From contig NZ_JBLZUR010000002.1 in the NCBI RefSeq assembly GCF_048565625.1, forward strand, positions 744,001-808,000: a stretch of DNA of 64,000 nt, written 5' to 3'. This DNA is from JBLZUR01 sp048565625. Its GTDB lineage: Bacteria; Pseudomonadota; Alphaproteobacteria; Sphingomonadales; Sphingomonadaceae. Shown one piece after another: positions 1 through 8,126 of the stretch. Position 1 is the first letter of the stretch; each line of letters starts with the position of its first letter. The notes below the pieces were generated by a model. It saw only the letters and a program-made list of their open reading frames with translations, ran no database searches and was not told where the DNA came from. The translations under genes and the position numbers were made by a program.

Positions 1-528
1 GGGGTGGATGGGCTGATCCTGCTGACCGCCGGTGCGGGCGGACATACCGGAACCGCGAACCCCTTCGCCTTCGTGTCGCAGGTGCGCGCGTTCTGGAACG
101 GCGGCGTGATCCTGGGCGGTGCGATCAGCGACGGGCGCGGGGTGGCGGCGGCGCAGGCGCTCGGCGCGGACCTCGTCTACATGGGCACCCGCTTCGCCGC
201 CACGCAGGAGTCGCTGGCGCCGGAGGATTACAAGGCGCTCTTGGTCAGCGAGACGCTGGCCGACGTGATCACCACCGATCGCGTCTCCGGCCTGTCCGCC
301 ACGTTCCTGCGCGGCTCGATCGCCCGCGCCGGCCTCGATCCCGACGCGTTGCCGGAGCGTCTGGGCGTGTTCAAGCCGAACCTGCCCGGGGGCCTGAAGG
401 CCTGGCGCGACATCTGGAGCGGCGGACACGGCGTCGGCGGGATCACCGACCTGCCGCCCGTTGCCGAATTGGTCGAGCGTCTGGAGGCGGAGCATCGGGC
501 TGCCCTGGAGAGCCTCAGGCCGCTCTGA
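1..528 (+). CDS. Nitronate monooxygenase-family flavoprotein (5' end outside window)
   Basis: This is the C-terminal half of an FMN-dependent nitronate monooxygenase / 2-nitropropane dioxygenase family TIM-barrel enzyme. The frame is open to the left edge, so the true start lies outside the window and the GTG at position 4 is not a convincing start. Visible family features are an AGAGGHTG segment near the start, then the phosphate-binding region GGAISDGRGV and the MGTRF motif that ends the flavin site. Family members oxidise alkyl nitronates, but many catabolic paralogues have unknown substrates. The gene converges on the next SDR gene with only 13 bp between stops. A second, distinct member of the family lies at 4613-5587. 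The family call is firm and the substrate is unknown. Confidence 0.85.
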   Translation, partial: GVDGLILLTAGAGGHTGTANPFAFVSQVRAFWNGGVILGGAISDGRGVAAAQALGADLVYMGTRFAATQESLAPEDYKALLVSETLADVITTDRVSGLSATFLRGSIARAGLDPDALPERLGVFKPNLPGGLKAWRDIWSGGHGVGGITDLPPVAELVERLEAEHRAALESLRPL

Positions 529-541
529 CCGGCTGCACCCG

Positions 542-1399
542 TCAGGTTGAGGCCGGCCGCCAGCCGATCCCGACATCGCTGACGACGGGGAAGTTGGTCC
601 ATTCGCCGGTGGGCGTGCGGTAGAAGCCGGCCGCCGCGAGTGCACCACCGTCGACATGGATCGTGGTGCCCGTCACCCAGGCGGACAGATCGCTCGCCAG
701 GAACACCGCGCATCCGGCCGCGTCCCGCGCCTCGCCGAAGCGGCCCATCGGGATCCAGCGTTCGATATGATCGCGGTGCTCGGGCGCGATCATCTGCGAC
801 ACCGGCACCTGGGCGGTCTCCGTGGTCTCGGGCGCGATGATGTTCACGCGGATGTTCTCCGGCCCCAGCTCAAGCGCGATGCTCCGGGTGAAGCCAGTGA
901 TGGCCGCCTTGAACGCGGCATAGATCGCCGCCGGGGGCGCCCCGCGATAAGCCTCGATCGTGGACAGGTTGATGATGCTGCCGCCTCGGCCGCCGGCGCG
1001 GATCAGGGGGAGGGCGGCCTTGGTGCAGGCGAAGATGTGCTTGAGGTTGATCGCGTAGAGCGCGTCCCAATCCTCTTCGCTGCGGTCCGCGAAAGATCCG
1101 CGCAGGCGCAGGCTGTCGCCGACATTGTTGACGAGGACGTCGAGCGCGCCGAACCGGCGTTCGACCTCCGTGAAGGCGCGGGCGATGGTTTCAGCCGAGC
1201 GGACGTCGCCCTCGACCACGACATGTTCCGGCCCGAGCACCTCGCGGAGATCGGCGGCGCGCGCCGGATCGATCTCGATCGTGGCGGTGCGCGCGCCGAG
1301 CGCCGCATAGGCCTCCACGATCGCGCGGCCGATCCCTGCGCCCCCGCCGGTCACGACGGCGACCTTGCCGTCGAGCCGGATCGACGGCGCCTCGGTCAC
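542..1399 (-). CDS. SDR family oxidoreductase (285 aa)
   Basis: NAD(P)-dependent short-chain dehydrogenase/reductase. The N-terminal TGGGAGIG nucleotide motif sits at about residues 17-24, and the catalytic YxxxK appears as YAAFK after the serine-bearing segment NLSTIEAYRG. The normally conserved NNAG is NNVG here. The open frame extends further upstream, but the start chosen is GTG at 1399. This GTG overlaps the TGA stop of the preceding SDR gene (GTGA), and the MTEAPSIRLDG peptide leads straight into the fold. At 285 aa it is about 30 residues longer than a classical SDR, with a C-terminal tail rich in aromatic residues. Translational coupling to the SDR at 1396-2139 suggests sequential oxidation steps in one pathway. 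The substrate is unknown. Confidence 0.88.
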   Translation of the reverse strand: MTEAPSIRLDGKVAVVTGGGAGIGRAIVEAYAALGARTATIEIDPARAADLREVLGPEHVVVEGDVRSAETIARAFTEVERRFGALDVLVNNVGDSLRLRGSFADRSEEDWDALYAINLKHIFACTKAALPLIRAGGRGGSIINLSTIEAYRGAPPAAIYAAFKAAITGFTRSIALELGPENIRVNIIAPETTETAQVPVSQMIAPEHRDHIERWIPMGRFGEARDAAGCAVFLASDLSAWVTGTTIHVDGGALAAAGFYRTPTGEWTNFPVVSDVGIGWRPAST

Positions 1400-2139
1400 G
1401 CGATCACCATCCCGCCGTCGACCGGCATCGAGATGCCGGTGGTGAAGGTGGCGCCGTCCGACAGCAGCCAGATGGCCGCCGACGCGATTTCCGACGGATC
1501 CGCCATGCGGCCCATCGGGCGGGTGCGCGTCTTGGCGAGCGCCGGGTTGGCGTTGCTGGAGTTCATCGCCAGCGGCGTGACGGTCGCGCCCGGCAGGATG
1601 GCGTTCACGCGGATGTTCTGTTCGGCGCAGTCCATGGCGGCACCGCGCACCATGCCGTCCACACCCGCCTTGGATCCGCAATAGTCGGAACTCCACGGCA
1701 GGCCCTTCACGGCGGCGGCGGAGGAGACGGCGATCACTGAACCCTCACTATACGGCCACATCGCCGCGATCTGGTACTTCAGGCAGAAGAACATCCCACG
1801 CAGGTTGATGCGGTGGACGCGGTCCCATTCCTCGACGGCAATCTCGTGGATCGGCTTGGAGCAGCCGGCGATGCCCGCGCAGTTGATCGCGCCGTGAAGC
1901 TGGCCGTAGGCACCGGTCGCGGCCTCCACCATCGCGCGGACGCTCGCCTCTTCGGAGACGTCGACGGTGACGAACTGCGCCTGGCCGCCCGCGTCGCGGA
2001 TCGCGGCGGCGATCGCCTCACCTTCCTCGTTGCGGTCGGCGATGGTGATCGCCCAGCCTTGCGCCGCGAGTCCCTCGACACAGGCCTTGCCGATGCCGCT
2101 TGCGCCGCCGGTAACGATCGCCGATTTCGCCTGTGCCAT
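1396..2139 (-). CDS. SDR family oxidoreductase (247 aa)
   Basis: Classical short-chain dehydrogenase/reductase of typical length. It has TGGASGIG at about residues 10-17, an NCAG version of the NNAG motif, the active-site serine in AVSSAAAVKG, and the catalytic pair in YCGSK. The C-terminal PVDGGM segment is the usual SDR ending. It is the first gene of a two-gene minus-strand operon, and its TGA overlaps the GTG of the next SDR. Its promoter region (2140-2258) is shared with the divergent aldehyde dehydrogenase operon and carries two direct 14-bp boxes. An alcohol/ketone or hydroxyacyl oxidoreductase role is inferred from this setting, and the substrate cannot be told. Confidence 0.9.
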   Translation of the reverse strand: MAQAKSAIVTGGASGIGKACVEGLAAQGWAITIADRNEEGEAIAAAIRDAGGQAQFVTVDVSEEASVRAMVEAATGAYGQLHGAINCAGIAGCSKPIHEIAVEEWDRVHRINLRGMFFCLKYQIAAMWPYSEGSVIAVSSAAAVKGLPWSSDYCGSKAGVDGMVRGAAMDCAEQNIRVNAILPGATVTPLAMNSSNANPALAKTRTRPMGRMADPSEIASAAIWLLSDGATFTTGISMPVDGGMVIA

Positions 2140-2189
2140 ATGCCTCTCCTCGCTTGGCCCTTGCCAATGATAGGCCGATGGCTAATGAT

Positions 2190-2222
2190 GGCGATAATAG
2201 AACGCAAGGGCGATAATCGAAC
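2190..2222. promoter_or_regulatory. Tandem IclR/PcaR-like operator boxes, divergent promoter
   Basis: Two 14-bp direct repeats, GGCGATAATAGAAC at 2190-2203 and GGCGATAATCGAAC at 2209-2222, differ by one base and are 19 bp apart. Read on the minus strand the second is GTTCGATTATCGCC, very close to the Pseudomonas PcaR box as I recall it (GTTCGATAATCGCAC). They lie 51-84 nt upstream of the SDR start at 2139 and 37-69 nt upstream of the aldehyde dehydrogenase start at 2259, so they could govern both directions. Similar arrangements precede pcaI and the first TonB receptor. No IclR gene is in the window. Confidence 0.6.
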
Positions 2223-2258
2223 TTGTTACGTTCGTTTGATCAACCAAGGGAGAGGCCC

Positions 2259-3752
2259 GTGGCGACCAGTTTCCAGGCACCGCTCAAGGATCCGAAGCGC
2301 ATCTTCATCGGCGGTGAGTGGGTCGATCCCTCCTCCGACGCACTGATCGACGTGATCTCGCCCGCGACCGAGGAGCTGTTCGTCCAGGTGGCCAGCGCCC
2401 AGGCGTCGGACGTGGATCGCGCCGTCGCCGCCGCCCGCGACGCCTTCGACAACGGCCCCTGGCCGCGCATGAGTCACAAGGAACGCGCCGACTACATGAA
2501 CCGCCTGGCCGAGGAGCTGACGGCGCGGGCGGCGGATGCCGCGCAGATCTGGCCCAACGAGATGGGTATCCTCCATTCGGTCGCGAGCAGCGTCACGCCC
2601 GCCGCCGGACACTTCTTCCGCTACTACGCCAAGATGGCGGATACCTTCGCCTTCGAGGAGGAGCACAAGACCGTCTCCGGCGCGAAGCTCGGCCTGCTGG
2701 TGCGGGAGCCGGTTGGCGTGGTCGGCGCGATCATCCCCTGGAACGGGCCGATCATGATCACCGCGTTCAAGGTGGCGCCGGCGCTCATCGCCGGCTGCAC
2801 CGTGGTGATCAAGGGATCGCCGGAGGCGCCAGGCCATGCGCTGCTGATGGCCGAGGTGGCCGAGAAGGTCGGCCTGCCGAAGGGCGTCATCAACGTCGTC
2901 ATCGCCGATCGCGACGCGTCCGAGGCGCTGGTCCGCAATCCCGGCATCGACAAGATCAGCTTCACCGGCTCCTCGGCGACCGGCCGCCACATCGCCTCGA
3001 TCCTGGGCGAGCGGATGGCCCGCTACACGCTGGAGCTGGGCGGCAAGTCGGCGGCGATCATCCTCGACGACTATGATGTCGAGACCGCCGCGAACGAAAT
3101 CGCGGCCCGCGCCTGCGACATGACCGGACAGGTCTGCGCCGCGCTGACCCGCGTCGTCGTGCCGCGCCATCGCGCCGATGCCGTGGCCGATGCGATCGGC
3201 GCCGCTTTCTCCAAGGTCGTCGTCGGTGATCCCTTCGACCCGGCGACACAGATGGGTCCGGTCGCGACGCGGAAGCAGCGGGATCGTGTGCAGGGTTATA
3301 TCGATCGTGCCAAGGCGGACGGCTATCGCGTCGCCGGCGGCGGCGGTCGCCCCGCGCATCTCAATCGTGGGTTCTTCGTGGAGCCGACCGTCTTCGCCGG
3401 CGTCGACAACAATGCGGCGATTGCGCAGGAGGAGGTGTTCGGCCCCGTCCTGTCGGTCATCCCCGCCGCCGACGAGGCCGATGCCGTGCGCATCGCCAAC
3501 GACTCCCAGTTCGGCTTGAACGGCGCGGTGTTCACCAACGACGTCGATCGCGCCTATTCGGTCGCGCGCCAGATCCGCACCGGCACCGTCGGGCATAACG
3601 GCCATCACGTCGACTTCATGATCGCCTTCGGTGGCTTCAAGCAGTCCGGCGTGGGGCGCGAGGGCGGGGTGGAAGGGCTCTATCCCTATCTCGAAACCAA
3701 GACGATATTGCTGGGCGGCCGGCCCGGCCATCTGCCTCCCGTCGAGGTCTGA
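2259..3752 (+). CDS. NAD(P)-dependent aldehyde dehydrogenase (497 aa)
   Basis: ALDH-superfamily enzyme oxidising an aldehyde to a carboxylic acid. Visible hallmarks are IPWNGP (about residues 159-164), the FTGS cofactor loop, the general-base glutamate in LELGGKS (E259), the nucleophile in GQVCAA (C293) and EEVFGPV. The usual KPSE cofactor-lysine segment reads KGSPEAP, a mild departure. The start chosen is GTG 2259, 4 nt after an AAGGGAGAG ribosome-binding site at 2246-2254. The longer open frame from 2223 lacks such a site. It is the first gene of a plus-strand operon with the CitE-like lyase and nitronate monooxygenase, downstream of the PcaR-like boxes. The substrate is unknown. Confidence 0.92.
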   Translation: MATSFQAPLKDPKRIFIGGEWVDPSSDALIDVISPATEELFVQVASAQASDVDRAVAAARDAFDNGPWPRMSHKERADYMNRLAEELTARAADAAQIWPNEMGILHSVASSVTPAAGHFFRYYAKMADTFAFEEEHKTVSGAKLGLLVREPVGVVGAIIPWNGPIMITAFKVAPALIAGCTVVIKGSPEAPGHALLMAEVAEKVGLPKGVINVVIADRDASEALVRNPGIDKISFTGSSATGRHIASILGERMARYTLELGGKSAAIILDDYDVETAANEIAARACDMTGQVCAALTRVVVPRHRADAVADAIGAAFSKVVVGDPFDPATQMGPVATRKQRDRVQGYIDRAKADGYRVAGGGGRPAHLNRGFFVEPTVFAGVDNNAAIAQEEVFGPVLSVIPAADEADAVRIANDSQFGLNGAVFTNDVDRAYSVARQIRTGTVGHNGHHVDFMIAFGGFKQSGVGREGGVEGLYPYLETKTILLGGRPGHLPPVEV

Positions 3753-3775
3753 GCGCAGGCCGCACGGGAGAAGTC

Positions 3776-4588
3776 ATGCCGATCGTCGAAGGGCGGCTGC
3801 GCGCCGCATTGTACCTGCCTGCCTCCAACGCGCGTGCGCTCGCCAAGGCGAGGACCTTGCCCGTGTCGCTGGTGATCCTCGACCTTGAGGACTCGGTGCC
3901 CGCCATCGATAAGACCAGTGCGCGGGACGCGGCGGTGGCGGCGGTCGGGCCGGACTTTCCGAACGCCATCATCCGCGTCAACGCGGCCGACAGCTCGCAT
4001 CATGACGCCGACGTGACCGCCGTGGCGGGAAGCGCCGCGCCGGCCGTCGTCGTCCCCAAGGTCGATGATGCGGCGACTGCCGCAAGGGTTGCGGCGGCGC
4101 TCGGCAAGCCGATCTTCGCGATGATCGAGACGCCGAAGGGTGTGTTCGCCGCGCGCGAGATCGCGGCCGCGGAGGGTGTGATCGGGCTGATCGCTGGCGG
4201 CAACGACCTCGCCAAGGAACTGCGCCTGCCTCCTGCGGGCAATCGGCCGGGCCTGCACCTGTCGCTTCAGATGATCGTGCTGGCGGCGCGGGCCGCAGGC
4301 GTGCTGGCGCTGGACGGCGTGTTCAACGGGTTGGAGGATGCCGCCGGGCTTGAGGCCGAGTGCCTGGAGGGCAAGGCTCACGGTTTCGACGGCAAGACCC
4401 TGATCCACCCCAATCAGGTGGAGACCGCCAACCGCGTGTTCGGGCCGACCGCCGAGGAGGTCGAGGATGCAGAGGCGCTGGTCGCTGCCGCCCGCGACGG
4501 GGCCGAGCGGTTCCGGGGACGTATGATCGAGAACATGCACGTCGCCACCGCGCGTGACATCCTGGCCGAAGCAGCCCGCTTCGTCTGA
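3776..4588 (+). CDS. HpcH/HpaI aldolase/citrate lyase (CitE-like) family CoA-ester lyase
   Basis: CitE-like TIM-barrel lyase (270 aa), a family that makes or cleaves C-C bonds in CoA thioesters such as citryl-, malyl- or beta-methylmalyl-CoA with Mg2+. The sequence shows the N-terminal LYLPASN segment, the metal-site motif ILDLEDSV at about residues 39-46, MIETPKGV in the middle of the barrel and GGNDLAKEL near the metal and substrate site. GKTLIHPNQV towards the C-terminus is highly typical of CitE-like proteins. It is separated from the upstream aldehyde dehydrogenase by 23 nt and from the downstream nitronate monooxygenase by 24 nt, so the three are probably co-transcribed. Which CoA ester it acts on cannot be read. 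Confidence 0.88.
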   Translation: MPIVEGRLRAALYLPASNARALAKARTLPVSLVILDLEDSVPAIDKTSARDAAVAAVGPDFPNAIIRVNAADSSHHDADVTAVAGSAAPAVVVPKVDDAATAARVAAALGKPIFAMIETPKGVFAAREIAAAEGVIGLIAGGNDLAKELRLPPAGNRPGLHLSLQMIVLAARAAGVLALDGVFNGLEDAAGLEAECLEGKAHGFDGKTLIHPNQVETANRVFGPTAEEVEDAEALVAAARDGAERFRGRMIENMHVATARDILAEAARFV

Positions 4589-4612
4589 AACAGCTCAGAA
4601 GGCTTCACGACC

Positions 4613-5587
4613 ATGCTGCGGACACGCGTCACCGAGCTGCTGGGTATCCGGCATCCGATCATCCAGGGCGGGATGCAGTGGGTCGGACGCGCCGAACTTG
4701 CGGCGGCGGTGTCGAACGCCGGTGGCCTCGGCATCCTGACCGCCCTGACGCAGGCGACTCCCGACGATCTTCGCCGCGAGATCGCCCGCTGCCGCACCAT
4801 GACCGACCGGCCGTTCGGCGTGAATCTGACGATCCTGCCGACGATGAGCCCGCCGCCTTATGCCGAGTACCGGCAGGCGATCATCGACGAGGGCGTGAAG
4901 ATCGTCGAGACGGCCGGCTTCAAGCCGCAGGAGCATGTCGACGCGTTCAAGGCGCACGGCATCACCGTCATCCACAAATGCACCGCCGTCCGCCACGCGC
5001 TCTCGGCCGAGCGGATGGGGGTCGATGCGATCTCGATCGACGGCTTCGAATGCGCCGGCCATCCGGGGGAGGAGGATATCCCCGGCCTGGTCCTGATCCC
5101 GGCCGCGGCAGACAAGGTGACGGTGCCGCTGATCGCCAGCGGGGGCTTCGGCGACGGACGTGGCCTCGCGGCGGCGCTGGCGCTCGGCGCGGAAGGGATC
5201 ACGATGGGCACGCGCTTCTGCGCGACCGTCGAGGCGCCGATCCATCAGGCGGTGAAGGACGCCATGGTGGCCAATGACGAGCGCGCGACCAACCTGATCT
5301 TCCGCCCGTTCCGCAACACCGCGCGGGTGCTGAAGACGGAGCGTTCGGACGCGGTAGTGGAGATCGCCAACCGTCCGGGGGCGAAGTTCGAGGATGTCGC
5401 GCATCTGGTGCGTGGCGCCGACGGCCGTCATGCTCTGGAGAACGGGGCGCTGGAGGAGGGACTCGTCTGGGGCGGCCTCGTTCAAGGCCTGATCCGCGAC
5501 GTGCCCACCTGCGAGGTACTGATCACGCGCATCGTTGCCGAGGCGGAGGCGATCATCTCAGGACGTCTCGCGAAGCTGATCGGCTGA
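4613..5587 (+). CDS. Nitronate monooxygenase-family flavoprotein (324 aa)
   Basis: Complete FMN-dependent nitronate monooxygenase / 2-nitropropane dioxygenase family member of usual length. It shows IIQGGMQWVG near the N-terminus, GFECAGHPGEED (the loop carrying the family histidine) in the middle, IASGGFGDGRG for the flavin phosphate, and MGTRF. It is the last gene of the ALDH-lyase-NMO operon and ends just before a long palindromic repeat at 5611-5744. Members of this family in catabolic gene clusters are often not true nitronate oxidases and may act on unsaturated or ring intermediates. Here the context suggests a catabolic role rather than nitronate detoxification, which is inference. Confidence 0.88.
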   Translation: MLRTRVTELLGIRHPIIQGGMQWVGRAELAAAVSNAGGLGILTALTQATPDDLRREIARCRTMTDRPFGVNLTILPTMSPPPYAEYRQAIIDEGVKIVETAGFKPQEHVDAFKAHGITVIHKCTAVRHALSAERMGVDAISIDGFECAGHPGEEDIPGLVLIPAAADKVTVPLIASGGFGDGRGLAAALALGAEGITMGTRFCATVEAPIHQAVKDAMVANDERATNLIFRPFRNTARVLKTERSDAVVEIANRPGAKFEDVAHLVRGADGRHALENGALEEGLVWGGLVQGLIRDVPTCEVLITRIVAEAEAIISGRLAKLIG

Positions 5588-5610
5588 ACGTCTCACAACA
5601 GCATCAACGA

Positions 5611-5744
5611 TCCTCCCCGCCAGGGGGAGGTGGCGCCGTTAGGCGACGGAGGGGGAGGGCGGCGATGTCCTTCCAATTAGAAGTATGCCGCTGTCCTCCC
5701 CCTCCGTCAGGCTGCGCCTGCCACCTCCCCCTTGCGGGGGAGGA
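5611..5744. repeat. Long-armed palindromic intergenic repeat, copy 1
   Basis: Two inverted arms rich in CCTCCCC/GGGGAGG flank a short spacer. The left arm, from 5611, includes CCTCCCCGCCAGGGGGAGG and GGAGGGGGAG. The right arm, to 5744, includes CTCCCCCTCCG and CCTCCCCCTTGCGGGGGAGG. It lies between converging genes (stop at 5587, minus-strand stop at 5757) and could form a strong hairpin that ends or protects both transcripts. Related repeats occur at 22926-23063 and 41754-41886. Confidence 0.8.
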
Positions 5745-5756
5745 TGAAGCTGGACA

Positions 5757-7946
5757 TCAGTAGCGGAAAGTCACCGACGCGCCAACGGTCGCGGGCTCGC
5801 CATAGGCCTGGCGGATGGCGACGGTGTCGGGCAGCGTCTGCGTGATGTACTTGGTGTCGGTCACGTTGGTTCCGAACACCGAGATGTCGAAGCGATCGGA
5901 AGGATCGGTCCACGTCGCACGCAGGTTGAGCAGGCCATAGGCCTTCTGATCGAACTGCTCCACCGCATCGAAGTAGAACTTGCTGGTGCGGTAATAGTTC
6001 GCGTTAAGCGCCATGCGGCCACCGGCAAGATCGAAGCCGTAATTGGCGCCGACGTTGAAGGCGAAGCGCGGCGAGCGGAGCACCTGGAAGCCGGAGGCGT
6101 CGATGTTCACGGGCTGGAAGGTCGAGAAGGTCGGGCTCGCCGGGTTCAGATCCTGCTGATAGCCGATGGCGTTCGGGAACTTGTCGTAGTCCGCATGGGT
6201 CCAGGCGACGTTTGCGAAGACGTTGAAGTCCCGCGTGATGTCGTAGGAGAGTTCGCCGTCGATGCCGTAGATCTCGGAGCTTGCCGCGTTGCGGATCACC
6301 GAGACGCCCTGGCCGAAGAACGATGCGACCTGCACGTCCTTGTACTTGTAGTAGAAGCCCGCAAGGTTGAAGCGCAGCGGCCCGCTCGCCGTCTTATAGC
6401 CAAGCTCGAACGCGTCGATCTTCTCCGGGTCGACAGCGGTGGTCGAGAAGGACGAGGCAGGCAGGATGCCCGACTTGTACCCCTTGGTATACGACGCGTA
6501 GACGCTGGAGCGCGGCGTGATCTCGTAGCGGACCACGGCGCGTGGCGAGAAGTTGGTGAACTTGTCGCCGCCGCTATCCGCGACATTCGCCGAGTAGAGG
6601 TTGAACGCCACCTCCGGCTTGTCGATGCTGTAGCGACCGCCGACCGTCACGAACAGGTCGTCCACCACCTCATAGGTGCCATCCGCGAAGAGGGCGTAGG
6701 AGTTGGTCTTGTTCTCGCTGTCGAACAGGCGGAAGTAATCCGCGCCACCGGCGGCAACATTGTAGTGATACGCGCTCTCGTTGTACAAGTAGAACGCGCC
6801 GACCACCCAGCTGAAGCGCCCGCCCGGCTTGGACGTCAGGTTGACTTCCTGGGTGAAGGTCTTCTCCGGGATCGTCCAGATCGCCGCCTGAACTTCGGCG
6901 GGGGAGGCGTCGTAGTCGAAGCCCTGGTAATCCCGCTCCTTGCGGTAGCCGGTGTAGGAGGTGAGCTCCGCGAAGCCGAGATCGAAGACGCTGGTCAGCG
7001 TCACCGAGTCGGTCTTCAGCTTGTCGAAGTTCGGACGCGTGTTCGACACGTCGCGGCGGCCCGAGGCGACGATGGTGCCGGGGATCAGCGCGCCGGCGCT
7101 CATGCCGTTGCGTGCGTTGACCATGTTGGGCGTGGGATCGTCGCTGTCGCTATGCGCGTAGGCCAGGGTAAAGCTGACACCGTCGGTCGGCTCCCAGAGC
7201 GCCTTGGTGCGGATCGACCACTTCTCGAACTTGCCGACATCCTTCTCGCCGGTGACGATGTTCCGCTTGAAGCCGTCGCCACGCTCATAGGAGGCGGCGA
7301 GGTCGACCGCGAGCGTGTCGGTCAGGCCGGTCGAGCCGTAGAAGCCGCTCGTCAGGTGATCGAACGACTGATAGCCGACGCGCGCCAGGATTGTCGTGTC
7401 ATGCTGCGGCGCGCGGGTGGTGACCTGGATGGCGCCGCCGGTCGCATTGCGGCCGAACAGAGTGCCCTGCGGCCCCTTCAGCACGTTCAGCGACGCGATG
7501 TTGATCAGGTTGAGGTCGGTCGCGACCGGGTTGGGGATATAATAGCCGTCGATATAGGTCGGGATGTTCGAGTTGGTGCCCGGACCCGCGATCGCGCTGC
7601 CGACGCCGCGGATGGTCGGCTGGACGGTGTTGCCGCTGAAGTCGATGCGAATGGCCGGCACGGTCTGCGAGATCTGCGCCACCTGCGTGACGCTCTGCCG
7701 CTCCAGCGTGGCGGCGGATACGGCGGAGATCGAGATCGGCACGTCCTGCAACCGCTCGCTACGCTTCTGCGCGGTGACGACGATTTCGCTCGGCTCGGCC
7801 TCCTCCGGCGCGGCCGCGGCGACCTGCGGGGCCGGCTCGGCTGCGGTCTGGGCGGAAGCCGGCACCGCGATGAGGCCGGCGGTCAGCGCGGCGATCGAAG
7901 CGGCGTTGCGGTGGAAGGAAGAGCGGGCAGTGTGGGCGGGGAGCAA
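5757..7946 (-). CDS. TonB-dependent outer-membrane receptor (729 aa)
   Basis: Outer-membrane receptor that takes up a ligand using TonB/ExbBD energy. It has an N-terminal signal peptide ending around PASAQ, then IVVTAQKR (the TonB-box-like segment usual in sphingomonad receptors, about residues 55-62). The plug domain follows with LKGPQGTLFGRNATGGAI, then a 22-strand-type barrel rich in aromatic and charged repeats ending in the C-terminal phenylalanine signature SVTFRY. It lies on the same strand as pcaIJF but 180 nt further on. Its own upstream region has one good copy of the PcaR-like box (7987-8000), so it probably imports the compound degraded by the neighbouring enzymes. An iron-siderophore role is possible but less supported by context. 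Confidence 0.92.
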   Translation of the reverse strand: MLPAHTARSSFHRNAASIAALTAGLIAVPASAQTAAEPAPQVAAAAPEEAEPSEIVVTAQKRSERLQDVPISISAVSAATLERQSVTQVAQISQTVPAIRIDFSGNTVQPTIRGVGSAIAGPGTNSNIPTYIDGYYIPNPVATDLNLINIASLNVLKGPQGTLFGRNATGGAIQVTTRAPQHDTTILARVGYQSFDHLTSGFYGSTGLTDTLAVDLAASYERGDGFKRNIVTGEKDVGKFEKWSIRTKALWEPTDGVSFTLAYAHSDSDDPTPNMVNARNGMSAGALIPGTIVASGRRDVSNTRPNFDKLKTDSVTLTSVFDLGFAELTSYTGYRKERDYQGFDYDASPAEVQAAIWTIPEKTFTQEVNLTSKPGGRFSWVVGAFYLYNESAYHYNVAAGGADYFRLFDSENKTNSYALFADGTYEVVDDLFVTVGGRYSIDKPEVAFNLYSANVADSGGDKFTNFSPRAVVRYEITPRSSVYASYTKGYKSGILPASSFSTTAVDPEKIDAFELGYKTASGPLRFNLAGFYYKYKDVQVASFFGQGVSVIRNAASSEIYGIDGELSYDITRDFNVFANVAWTHADYDKFPNAIGYQQDLNPASPTFSTFQPVNIDASGFQVLRSPRFAFNVGANYGFDLAGGRMALNANYYRTSKFYFDAVEQFDQKAYGLLNLRATWTDPSDRFDISVFGTNVTDTKYITQTLPDTVAIRQAYGEPATVGASVTFRY

Positions 7947-7986
7947 AGCTAGGTCCTCTCCTGGGGAAAACTGGAAAACTCTGACG

Positions 7987-8019
7987 TGCGTTATTCGAAC
8001 TTAAGAGCGATATTGCGTT
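7987..8019 (-). promoter_or_regulatory. PcaR-like operator box plus degenerate second copy
   Basis: TGCGTTATTCGAAC at 7987-8000 matches the box at 2209-2222 in 11 of 14 positions and lies 41-54 nt upstream of the TonB receptor start. One 19-bp period further, AGCGATATTGCGTT (8006-8019) keeps only the GCGATAT half. The geometry is that of the pairs at 2190 and 10720, so the receptor is likely in the same regulon. The second copy is weak. Confidence 0.45.
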
Positions 8020-8126
8020 GAGACGTTCTGCGCCGTTCTGTCAACCGAAAATGGTCGAGGGAAGACGAAAGCTCGCCCGCGTTGCTTCGAAACCACTGTT
8101 GCATAGGCGCAGTCCGCGCGGTCCGT

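Noticed and set aside
2223..2258. Upstream TTG extension of the aldehyde dehydrogenase
   Set aside because: The GTG at 2259 has a strong ribosome-binding site, and the extension runs over the operator-like box at 2209-2222.
5611..5744. Possible CRISPR array in the repeat-rich gap
   Set aside because: There are only two inverted, not direct, arms and no regularly spaced units; no cas genes are present in the window.
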